Shown here: positions 28,994 through 36,471 of the stretch, in pieces
How the letters are laid out: each line of letters starts with the position of its first letter
Position numbering within the stretch: position 1 is the first letter of the stretch
Source: Sphingomonas metalli
GTDB taxonomy: Bacteria; Pseudomonadota; Alphaproteobacteria; Sphingomonadales; Sphingomonadaceae
Direction: 5' to 3'
Assembly: GCF_014641735.1 (NCBI RefSeq)
Contig: NZ_BMIH01000002.1
Coordinates: 806,001 to 870,000 of the forward strand
Length of the DNA stretch: 64,000 bases
Program-made: the position numbers and the translations under genes
Notes under the pieces: generated by a model
Database searches by the model: none
What the model saw: only the letters and a program-made list of their open reading frames with translations
Told to the model about the DNA's origin: nothing

Positions 28994-30184
28994 TCATGTA
29001 TTTAGGCCGCACGTTTCCACAAGTGCCCTGAAAAGCGCTCCCTCTCCTGAAGTTCCAGGCGGGAATCGCTCGGTATTAAAGTCCTCATCAAGCAGGCTCG
29101 ACCGGTCCAAAATCTTTTTCACGTCATCATATTTGATGTTATTCCCGGGACCATACCGATCGTTAAAGATCACACGCAACAGGCGCATCAATGCTCTAAA
29201 TCCGTTTGTCTTATTGAGCACAAACCCCTGCCCAAACTCATCCCAAGCGACTGGCCATCGATCCTTTACCGCTCGAAAGTAAGCGTCGAGAGACTGCGCG
29301 ATATCCAAGTCACGTCCTTGGACAAATGCGATCCTGAAAACGAAGCGTTTCGCCTCATCAGCGTCCGGTAGACCTAAATGACGTCCACGCAGAAGAATGT
29401 CACGGTCAAGCTTAGGTTCGCGGCTGAGTTGATCTATAATCCCCTGCACAAATTGGGCCTGCGAGATGGTTTCTCGGTACCGACCAGGGGTTGCTACACC
29501 CAGTCGCTTGATGCGCTTGTAAAAAGGGCTCTTTGGATCCTGGTCGAAAGCGACCGCAATTTCATGACCGAGCCTTTGCGGGCTACGAGTCTTGGCTAAT
29601 GCATACAGATCGTATGCTAAGCTTTTACCGACTTTATTTTGCTCTAAATTGACCGTAGAAAATATACTTGCCTGTTCAGCGAGGTCTGCGCCAACGAAAA
29701 AAACTACGGGCGTTTGGAATGTCTCTCCCGCAAACTTCCCGAGACCGGCGATTCTATGTTGTCCGTCAAGGACTCGGGCAATGTATCGAATATTGCGGCT
29801 AGGTTGTTCATCGCCGTACTTATAGTTCCGGATGGTGAGTTTGCGCGCGTCCTCGTCATAGGCAGCATAGTCGGAATCCACTGCAAGGATGCACGCTGTC
29901 GGAAAGGTTGCGTCGGCGAAGTTCACATACTTTATTAGGTCATTGACCCTTTTTTTGTCCAAGGGCCTTTGTATACCTAGGTACTGCTCAACGTCTCTTT
30001 CCTCACTGACAAGGCGACGGACATCGAAATCTGTGATCCGCGTCAGTATGTCAGCATCAAGCGATGCCAAGTACAAGTCGCCAATAGGCTGACGACTCCG
30101 CAAGACGTCAATTTCTATTTCGACCTTACTGGGATCGGGCGGCAGGTCCAGATCAAGCGTCACGACGCGCCTCCCACTGCTCAC
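28994..30184 (-). CDS. DGQHR domain-containing protein (DndB-like)
   Basis: A 396-residue soluble protein of the DGQHR family, related to the DNA-phosphorothioation regulator DndB. The name motif is exact at residues 140-144 in IARVLDGQHRIAGLGKF, followed by VNLEQNKVGKSLAYDLYAL. The reported start is a GTG at 30184, overlapping the upstream membrane gene by 32 bp; a GTG seven codons later is an alternative. It is AT-rich compared with the flanking genes. It lies third in an operon after the methylase and the 4-TM protein, with no other Dnd genes nearby. DGQHR proteins are frequent in defence islands; the function here is inferred. Confidence 0.75.
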   Translation of the reverse strand: MSSGRRVVTLDLDLPPDPSKVEIEIDVLRSRQPIGDLYLASLDADILTRITDFDVRRLVSEERDVEQYLGIQRPLDKKRVNDLIKYVNFADATFPTACILAVDSDYAAYDEDARKLTIRNYKYGDEQPSRNIRYIARVLDGQHRIAGLGKFAGETFQTPVVFFVGADLAEQASIFSTVNLEQNKVGKSLAYDLYALAKTRSPQRLGHEIAVAFDQDPKSPFYKRIKRLGVATPGRYRETISQAQFVQGIIDQLSREPKLDRDILLRGRHLGLPDADEAKRFVFRIAFVQGRDLDIAQSLDAYFRAVKDRWPVAWDEFGQGFVLNKTNGFRALMRLLRVIFNDRYGPGNNIKYDDVKKILDRSSLLDEDFNTERFPPGTSGEGALFRALVETCGLNT

Positions 30185-30710
30185 GGAAACTTGCAGTCTG
30201 CTCAGTCGTCGCTGGTGTCATGCCGCTTGCCAGTGAATGCTTCAACGAAAAAACAACGTATGCAATGATTATCGAGAATATGAACAATATCACAGAGACT
30301 GTGTCAATCACGCCTATGTTCACCGGAAAGTTATTGAGCTGGCCTAGTCTTCTGATAATATAGGCTATAACAGCTACAAACATACAACCGCCAGCAGAAA
30401 CCCAGAACACTCCGAGGGGAGTTGCGCTTTCTTTTAGTGCGTCGGGTATCGGCCCATCGAAGTTATGCCGTAGGCTGTACAAGACGGATCCACAAACGGA
30501 CGCGGCATAGACCATCAGCTCGCCTCCGCTGATTACGGCCCAAACCCGAGATGGCATTTCATATATAGAGCGGGAGAAAAGAACGATAAGAGCAATCACA
30601 ATTACCTGTAAAAACGCGAAGCCGATGTTCCACAGCAGCTCATGCCTAGCGCTACGCTTTCCAGCGGCGGTACACACTGAGAGGGTTTTTACTATGGGTA
30701 GACTACTCAC
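30153..30710 (-). CDS. Hypothetical 4-TM membrane protein of the island
   Basis: A 185-residue protein, unrecognised. There are four hydrophobic helices (FAFLQVIVIALIVLFS; ISGGELMVYAASVCGSVLY; FWVSAGGCMFVAVIAYII; VIDTVSVILFIFSIIIAYVV) with short soluble ends. Size and layout resemble small pore-forming effectors or membrane anchors in defence loci, but there is no family motif I can name. It overlaps the methylase stop by 8 bp and the DGQHR gene at its end, so it is a central, co-translated member of the three-gene set. Confidence 0.65.
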   Translation of the reverse strand: MSSLPIVKTLSVCTAAGKRSARHELLWNIGFAFLQVIVIALIVLFSRSIYEMPSRVWAVISGGELMVYAASVCGSVLYSLRHNFDGPIPDALKESATPLGVFWVSAGGCMFVAVIAYIIRRLGQLNNFPVNIGVIDTVSVILFIFSIIIAYVVFSLKHSLASGMTPATTEQTASFREQWEARRDA

Positions 30711-31548
30711 AATTACTCGCCTCCAGCCTACGCTGAGCTACGTCGTTAGTCACCAATAGTTCCGTAGTCTGGCGTCTCCCCGCTACGGCTCCCGCTATTA
30801 CACTTGCTCGACCGACAGCTACCATGTTTGCGAAGTCGCTGTACAGGCACCTGAGATCGTGGTGGTCGGCGTTAGTCATGACAACAGCCACGTCGCGCTT
30901 GTCTGCGCGTCGAAGAGCGCTAGCCAGCCGCCGCTGATCTTCCCAAGAAAACATAGTTTGATTGTATTTGACAAAGCCGTTCATGTTGTGAGCGACCGTG
31001 TACGGCGGATCACAAAATACGACGTCGCCCGCGTTGGCCTCGTCGATGCTCTCTTCGAAGTCCCTGGCGTCGAGTTCCACGCCCTTCAACAGCTGAGCCA
31101 CTCCGTGAAAGTCGTCGTCAGGTAAGACAATCGCGGTCTTAGTTCCCCGCGGAACATTGAAACGGCCCCTCCTGTTCACACGGTAGAGACCGTTCCAGCA
31201 AGTACGGTTCAGATATAGAAATCTACCGGCCTTTTCAATCGGACCAGATGGGCTAGAATCACGTATGATATAATAATGTTCGTCTGGATGGTGCCGCGAT
31301 AGCGCTTCAAGGTAATCGATCACCTCTTGAGGTCGATCCCGGATTGCTTGATAACAGGCGATGAGGTCTTCGTTCGCGTCGGATAATCGCGCATTCGAAG
31401 GTGTATTATGGAAGAAAACTGCACCTGAACCAAGGAAGGGCTCGAAATAGGTATTGCCTGGGACGGCGAACAGCATTTCCAGTTTGGGAGCCAGCCATCG
31501 CTTGCCGCCCGCCCACTTCAAAAACGGTTTCTGCCGTCTATCCCCCAA
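30703..31548 (-). CDS. Dam-family DNA adenine methyltransferase
   Basis: A 281-residue N6-adenine methyltransferase. The order of motifs is that of the alpha class: SAM-binding FLKWAGGKRWL (residues 9-19) and YFEPFLGSGAVFF, then the catalytic DPPY at 180-183 in VVFCDPPYTVAHN, which Dam uses to flip and methylate adenine. Family length is about 270-280. The start is a TTG at 31548 with GGGGGG six bases before it. Base composition is AT-rich relative to neighbours, a sign of transfer. Recognition may be GATC, but this is unproven; no restriction enzyme is encoded beside it. Confidence 0.85.
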   Translation of the reverse strand: MGDRRQKPFLKWAGGKRWLAPKLEMLFAVPGNTYFEPFLGSGAVFFHNTPSNARLSDANEDLIACYQAIRDRPQEVIDYLEALSRHHPDEHYYIIRDSSPSGPIEKAGRFLYLNRTCWNGLYRVNRRGRFNVPRGTKTAIVLPDDDFHGVAQLLKGVELDARDFEESIDEANAGDVVFCDPPYTVAHNMNGFVKYNQTMFSWEDQRRLASALRRADKRDVAVVMTNADHHDLRCLYSDFANMVAVGRASVIAGAVAGRRQTTELLVTNDVAQRRLEASNCE

Positions 31549-31699
31549 CGCGAGCCCCCCTACGCTCGTTTCTTACCCAAACCGGCTACGCTGTCCACGG
31601 CAACTGAAACCAAATGCGATGACTATGTAGGCCGAAATTTTGGGCGACGCTGCGCATCCCCCATTAAACCATTCAAGGTACTGACGATTTTACCGAAAT

Positions 31700-31789
31700 T
31701 GGCGGAGACGGAGGGATTCGAACCCTCGATACGGTTTCCCGTATGACGCTTTAGCAAAGCGTTGGTTTCAGCCGCTCACCCACGTCTCC
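31700..31789 (-). tRNA. tRNA-Ser (anticodon GCU)
   Basis: On the minus strand the acceptor GGAGACG pairs with CGTCTCC, followed by discriminator G and an encoded CCA (31702-31700). The anticodon arm is ACGCT-TTGCTAA-AGCGT, giving anticodon GCU, and a long variable arm (ACGGGAAACCGT) marks a class II serine tRNA. The T arm is GAGGGTTCGAATCCCTC. The 3' end faces the AT-rich island at 28.9-31.6 kb, the usual side for integration. Confidence 0.95.
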
Positions 31790-31920
31790 GGATCGGCAGG
31801 CCGCAGCGTATAACCAGCGTGGCGGCGGCGATCAACCGTTCGGTTGCGTCCTTGTTCAGCGCCGGGCAAGGCTGCGGGCGGTCTAATCGCCCGGTTCGGG
31901 GCAGGAAGTGGGTTTCAGGC

Positions 31921-32658
31921 ATGCGCGGCATCGGTTTGGGCTGGGTGATGGCGGCGGTGCTCACCGCCGCGCCGGTGGCGGCGCAGGTGCGCACGATCGA
32001 TCCGGACCGGGCGATCGACGGCGATCTTGCGGGTCCGCCCCCCGCCTCGACCCCGCCCGCGCCACGCTACGACCCGCCACCTGCCGACCCGGCGCCGGCC
32101 CAGCCGGCTCCCGTCCAGCCAGCGCCGCCCGCGGCCGACGCCGCCACCCGCGCCGAGCGGACCACTGCGGCCGCCGACACCTATGAGCGCGACGACCTGC
32201 TCGCCGCGGGCGAGGGCGTGTTCGGCAAGGGCGCCGAGGGGCTCGCCGGCATCATCGAGAAGATCCTCAAGGATCAGGGGCGGCCCAATGCCTATATCGC
32301 CGGGCGCGAGGCGTCGGGTGCGCTGGTGGTCGGCGTGCGCTACGGTTCGGGGATCATGACGCACAAGGTGGAGGGGCAGCAGCCTGTCTACTGGACCGGT
32401 CCGTCGGTCGGCTTCGACATCGGCGGCGACGCCAACAAGGTCTTCGTCCTCGTCTACAACCTCTACGACACCGAGGAGCTGTTCCATCGCTTCCCGGGCG
32501 CCGAGGGGCGGCTCTACCTCGTCGGCGGGTTCGCCGCGACCTATCTGCGGCGCGGCAATGTTGTGCTGATCCCGATCCGGCTGGGCGTCGGCTGGCGGGC
32601 CGGGGTGAATGTCGGCTACATGAACTTCACCCACAAGAGCCGCTGGCTGCCCTTCTGA
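31921..32658 (+). CDS. eipA: DUF1134/EipA-family envelope integrity protein
   Basis: A 245-residue exported protein: signal peptide (GLGWVMAAVLTAAPVAAQ), a Pro/Ala-rich linker of about 60 residues, then the DUF1134 domain from GVFGKGAEGLAGIIEKILKDQG through GPSVGFDIGGDANKVFVLVYNL to RLGVGWRAGVNVGYMNFTHK. Brucella EipA, of the same family, is a periplasmic beta-barrel needed for envelope integrity. The ATG at 31921 is the one just before the signal peptide. It is transcribed away from tRNA-Ser. Confidence 0.82.
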   Translation: MRGIGLGWVMAAVLTAAPVAAQVRTIDPDRAIDGDLAGPPPASTPPAPRYDPPPADPAPAQPAPVQPAPPAADAATRAERTTAAADTYERDDLLAAGEGVFGKGAEGLAGIIEKILKDQGRPNAYIAGREASGALVVGVRYGSGIMTHKVEGQQPVYWTGPSVGFDIGGDANKVFVLVYNLYDTEELFHRFPGAEGRLYLVGGFAATYLRRGNVVLIPIRLGVGWRAGVNVGYMNFTHKSRWLPF

Positions 32659-32671
32659 CGCGCGCGGCCGA

Positions 32672-33709
32672 TCAGCCGGCGAGCCGCCATGCCAGCGTCT
32701 CGCCGGCGAGGAACGGCACCACTGCGGTCGCCCCCTCTCCGGTCGTGGCGGGCACCGTCACCGGCACCCGCTCGAGGGTGATCGTGCCCGGGTTGAGCGG
32801 CAGTCCGTAGAAGCGGGCGCCGTGCTCGCTGGCAAAGCCCTCGAAGCGATCGATCGCGTCCTCCTCGTCGAACACGCGCAGATAGGTCTCCAGCGCGAAG
32901 GGCGCGTTGAAGATGCCCGCGCAGCCACAGGCCGATTCCTTGGCCCCCACGACATGCGGCGCGCTGTCCGTGCCCAGGAAGAAGCGCGGCGAGCCCGACA
33001 CCGCCGCCCGGCGCACCGCGAGCCGGTGCGCCTCGCGCTTGGCGACGGGCAGGCAATAGGCGTGCGGCCTGAGGCCCCCGTCGAAGATCGCGTTGCGGTT
33101 GATGATCAGGTGCTGGGGCGTGATTGTCGCCGCGATCGGGTGCGCCGCCTCGGCGACGAAGACCGCCGCCTCCGCCGTCGTGATATGTTCGAGCACGATG
33201 CGCAGGGCGGGAAAGTCGCGGATCAGCGGCGTCAGCACGCGGTCGAGGAACACCGCCTCGCGATCGAAGATGTCGATGCTGCGGTCGGTCACCTCGCCAT
33301 GGATCAGCAGCGGCATGCCGATCCGCTGCATCCGCTCCAGCACCGGCGCGATGGCGGCGATGTCGGTCACCCCGTGCGCGCTGTTGGTGGTGGCATGGGC
33401 GGGGTAGAGCTTGCAGGCGGTGAACACGCCCTCCTCATGGCCGGCGGCGATCGTATCGGGATCGGCCTGATCGGTGAGATAGCAGGTCATCAGCGGCTCA
33501 AAGCGCGCACCCTCGCCCAGCGCCGCCAGGATCCGCGCGCGATAGTCGCGTGCGGCGGCGACGCTCGTCACCGGCGGGGTCAGGTTTGGCATCACGATCG
33601 CCCGCGCGAACTGCCGGGCCGTATAGCCCGCCACCGCTTCCAGCATCGCGCCGTCGCGCAGGTGGACATGCCAGTCGTCGGGGCGGCGGATGGTGAGGCG
33701 CTGGGTCAT
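32672..33709 (-). CDS. pyrC: Dihydroorotase, PyrC (class II)
   Basis: A 345-residue zinc amidohydrolase that cyclises carbamoyl-aspartate to dihydroorotate in pyrimidine synthesis. Metal ligands are visible: [10 protein letters not shown], the carboxylated lysine in [25 protein letters not shown] and [11 protein letters not shown]. Length is as expected for E. coli-type PyrC. It is convergent with eipA (13 bp apart) and divergent from the ygfZ-like gene. Confidence 0.92.
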   Translation of the reverse strand: MTQRLTIRRPDDWHVHLRDGAMLEAVAGYTARQFARAIVMPNLTPPVTSVAAARDYRARILAALGEGARFEPLMTCYLTDQADPDTIAAGHEEGVFTACKLYPAHATTNSAHGVTDIAAIAPVLERMQRIGMPLLIHGEVTDRSIDIFDREAVFLDRVLTPLIRDFPALRIVLEHITTAEAAVFVAEAAHPIAATITPQHLIINRNAIFDGGLRPHAYCLPVAKREAHRLAVRRAAVSGSPRFFLGTDSAPHVVGAKESACGCAGIFNAPFALETYLRVFDEEDAIDRFEGFASEHGARFYGLPLNPGTITLERVPVTVPATTGEGATAVVPFLAGETLAWRLAG

Positions 33710-33775
33710 GGCGGTGGCGCTTAAGCGAAATCGCGCGCCATTGCGATGGCCGGGGCGCGACCCTAGCTTCCGGGC

Positions 33776-34501
33776 ATGACGATGCTGGCCCATCGCGCGC
33801 TGATCCGCCTCTCGGGCGAGGATGTGCGCGGCTTCCTCCAGGGATTGCTGACGAACGACGTCGCGGGCGCGGCGGCGCGCACCGGACCGGTCTGGGCCGG
33901 ATTGCTGACCCCGCAGGGCAAGGCGTTGTTCGACCTGATCGTCTGGCCGGCGGGCGAGGACGTGCTGCTCGACGTCGAGGCCGGGCGCGCCGAGGCGCTG
34001 GCGAAGCGGCTCACCCTCTACCGGCTGCGCCGCGCGATCGCGCTCGCGCCGGCGGAGGGGCTTGCGGTCCACTGGTCGCCCGATCCGGTCGACGGCGCGA
34101 CGCCCGATCCGCGCCTCGCCACGCTGGGCTGGCGCTGGCTCGCCCTCGGCGATGGCGCGGCGGTCGATGCCGCATGGCTGTCGCATCGCCTGCGGCTGGG
34201 CGTGACAGAGGGGGTGGCGGAGCTCGGCGATGGCGAGACCCTCTGGCTCGAGTGCAATGCCGGCGAGCTCGACGGCGTCAGCTACACCAAGGGCTGCTAT
34301 GTCGGGCAGGAGAATACCGCGCGGATGCACCACCGCAGCAAGGTCAACCGCCGGCTGGTGGTGGTTCCGCTCGGCGAGCCGGGCGAGCGGACGCGCGCGG
34401 CCTATCCGGAGCTCGGCCTGATGATCGAACACCGCCGCGTCGAGGCGCTGGGCGATGCGCTGCGACCGGACTGGCTCGAGGACGCACTCGCGATAGACTG
34501 A
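33776..34501 (+). CDS. ygfZ: YgfZ/GcvT-domain folate-binding protein
   Basis: A 241-residue protein of the YgfZ (IBA57/CAF17) family, which uses folate to help assemble or repair certain Fe-S proteins. The diagnostic KGCYVGQE motif is present ([18 protein letters not shown]), and the N-terminus [18 protein letters not shown] is typical. It starts 66 bp from the divergent pyrC. E. coli YgfZ is longer; this is the compact alphaproteobacterial form. Confidence 0.85.
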   Translation: MTMLAHRALIRLSGEDVRGFLQGLLTNDVAGAAARTGPVWAGLLTPQGKALFDLIVWPAGEDVLLDVEAGRAEALAKRLTLYRLRRAIALAPAEGLAVHWSPDPVDGATPDPRLATLGWRWLALGDGAAVDAAWLSHRLRLGVTEGVAELGDGETLWLECNAGELDGVSYTKGCYVGQENTARMHHRSKVNRRLVVVPLGEPGERTRAAYPELGLMIEHRRVEALGDALRPDWLEDALAID

Positions 34502-34717
34502 TTCGGGCAAGGTTGCGGTCGCCGCCGGTTGGTCGCGGTCGCCACCTACAACCCTTCCGTCATGCCGGACCCGCTCCGGCGACCACGGATCCGCCTATGT
34601 TCAGGCCGTTGCTCTCGCGGCACGGTAGCCCCCGGAACAGGTCCGGGGTGACATCCCCCTCGTGGAAGCGCTCAGGGCTCCGGACGAGGAGCGCTGATGG
34701 CTCCCCCCCCGACGCAC

Positions 34718-34756
34718 AAAAAAGGAGGCCGGCTTTCGCCGACCTCCCTCTTTTTT
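34718..34756 (-). terminator. Rho-independent terminator of ompA
   Basis: On the minus strand a GGAGGTCGGC-GAAA-GCCGGCCTCC hairpin is followed by TTTTTT, a textbook intrinsic terminator about 20 bp after the OmpA stop. An A run upstream makes it potentially bidirectional. The rest of the 34502-34717 spacer carries GC-rich repeats of the CCGGAACAGGTCCGG type but no gene. Confidence 0.9.
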
Positions 34757-34776
34757 CAGCGCCGAGGCGTGGGAGA

Positions 34777-35904
34777 TTACTGACCCGAACCCGGGCCGTA
34801 GGTGATCTCCACGCGACGGTTCTGCACTTCGCGGACGCCGTCGGCAGTCTGCACGCGCAGGTTCGTCTCGCCGAACGCCTGGGTGGTGATGTTCGCATCC
34901 GGGATCGAACGCGAGGTCATATAGGCCTTCACCGCATCCGCGCGACGCTGCGACAGACCCTGGTTGTACTTCGCGGTACCCGAGGTGTCGGTGTAGCCGC
35001 CCAGCATGACCTGCGCATTGCCGCAGTTCTGGTACTGGGTGACGGCGTTGTCGAGGATCGACGCGGCCTCCGGCGTGATGTCCGACTTGTCCCACTCGAA
35101 GAACACGATGAACGGTCCCGGCGAGCAGACCACCGGCTCCGGAGCCGGGGGCGGCGGCGGGGGCGGCGGGGGAGGCGGCGGCGGCGGGGGCGGCGGCGGC
35201 GGCGGAGCGGCCGGCTCGCCGAAGTTGTAGATCAGGCCACCGAGGATGCTGTGCGAGCGATAGCGCCCGTCCAGCGTCTGGTTGGCGACGTTGACCAGCT
35301 TCACGTCTTCGGCGTTGAAGAAGCGATACTTGACGCTGACGTCGAGATTCTCGGTCAGCGGCGCGCGGATCCCCGCCAGCACCTGCCACGCGAAGCCCGT
35401 GTCGCTGTCGTCGAGGAACGACGCCGTGTTGTTCAGCTTGTAGTTCGCCTTGACGCGCGCCACGCCGACACCGCCGCCGACGAAGCCCTGGACGCCATCG
35501 TCCGGACCGAAGTCGAGCAGGCCGTTCAGCATGAAGCTGAGCGCCGACGAAGAGCCGCCGGCATAGTCGTACGAATTGGCAGCGACCGTGCCCGAACCGA
35601 TGCCGGTCGGGGTGGCGGCGGTCGACGAGAAGCCGTCGACGGTCGCGCGGCGATAGCCGACCTCGGTCTCGACCCGGAACCCACCGAAGTCATAGCCCAC
35701 GATGCCATCGACATCGTAGCCATAGTCATGGTCGGTGGTGGAGGTGCCGATCGACGTCCCGGCAGCGTTCTTGATGTTCCAGTCGATGTCCTCGACGATC
35801 ATCGCGCCACCCTCGACGCCCACATACCACGCCTTGTCACGGGCGAGCGAGGGCGAGGCCAGAGCGGTGGAGGCAAGTGCCAGAACGACGGCAAGCTTCC
35901 GCAT
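34777..35904 (-). CDS. ompA: OmpA-family outer-membrane protein
   Basis: A 375-residue protein: signal peptide (LAVVLALASTALASPSLA), an eight-strand beta-barrel (GVEGGAMIVEDIDWNIK to LIYNFGEPA), an unbroken run of about 20 prolines, and the C-terminal OmpA/MotB peptidoglycan-binding domain (FIVFFEWDKSDITPEAASILD; GYTDTSGTAKYNQGLSQRRADAV; VQNRRVEITY). It links outer membrane to cell wall. A ribosome site AGGAAAGGGG precedes the ATG. The proline tract is encoded by a GC-rich simple repeat likely to vary in length. Confidence 0.92.
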   Translation of the reverse strand: MRKLAVVLALASTALASPSLARDKAWYVGVEGGAMIVEDIDWNIKNAAGTSIGTSTTDHDYGYDVDGIVGYDFGGFRVETEVGYRRATVDGFSSTAATPTGIGSGTVAANSYDYAGGSSSALSFMLNGLLDFGPDDGVQGFVGGGVGVARVKANYKLNNTASFLDDSDTGFAWQVLAGIRAPLTENLDVSVKYRFFNAEDVKLVNVANQTLDGRYRSHSILGGLIYNFGEPAAPPPPPPPPPPPPPPPPPPPPAPEPVVCSPGPFIVFFEWDKSDITPEAASILDNAVTQYQNCGNAQVMLGGYTDTSGTAKYNQGLSQRRADAVKAYMTSRSIPDANITTQAFGETNLRVQTADGVREVQNRRVEITYGPGSGQ

Positions 35905-35947
35905 AATAGTCCCCTTTCCTGGTTGTCACTACGGACAGCGCAAACCC

Positions 35948-35974
35948 ACTATAGAGGGGTTGGTTTCCAGGCAA
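35948..35974 (-). promoter_or_regulatory. Possible ompA promoter
   Basis: Minus strand TTGCCT, 15 bp, TATAGT, about 45 bp upstream of the ompA start. The spacing is short for sigma-70, so this is a candidate only. Confidence 0.4.
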
Positions 35975-36013
35975 GTCGACAAACTTGATCGGTGTTGCGC
36001 GGATGCAACGCTT

Positions 36014-36457
36014 TTATCCGGCCAGCAGGCCCTGGGCGCGGAGGGCGCCCGCCAGCCCCGCGATCGCCTGCCGCGCTTCGCCGTCACCGCCGCCGGTCGC
36101 CGCCGGGATCGTCACGGACGCCGGAGCCTTCCACGCACCGGACTGATAACGCAGTATAATCCTGTTCTGCACGTCCCATGCGACCATCGCTTCCTGCGGT
36201 GCGACGAACCGCCACCCGCCGCTCGTCCAGGCCGCGACCTGGTCGGTGCGGCCCGCCCAGGCGCCGCGCGGCGCCGGGCCGACGATCCAGCACTGGCCGG
36301 CGGCCGGGTCGCCCGGCGGCTCGTCGCGGGGTGCGCCCCCGACGGCCAGGCAGGTGACCGTGTCGAGGATCACCAGCGCCTCGTTGTGCGTCAACTCCTT
36401 CTGCGCCTGATCGGGTTCGATCAGCGGCAGCCCCAGCCGCGCCGTCCTGTTCGCCAT
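36014..36457 (-). CDS. GTA/phage DUF2793 protein
   Basis: A 147-residue DUF2793 protein found at the distal end of tail gene sets: ANRTARLGLPLIEPDQAQKELTHNEAL is the family signature, followed by WDVQNRIILRYQSGAWK. The start at 36457 follows GGGAGGGAGACG. It is the last gene of the leftward GTA tail operon, 14 bp after the gp15-like gene; it is probably a fibre or baseplate-associated component. Confidence 0.8.
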   Translation of the reverse strand: MANRTARLGLPLIEPDQAQKELTHNEALVILDTVTCLAVGGAPRDEPPGDPAAGQCWIVGPAPRGAWAGRTDQVAAWTSGGWRFVAPQEAMVAWDVQNRIILRYQSGAWKAPASVTIPAATGGGDGEARQAIAGLAGALRAQGLLAG

Positions 36458-36471
36458 GTTCGTCTCCCTCC

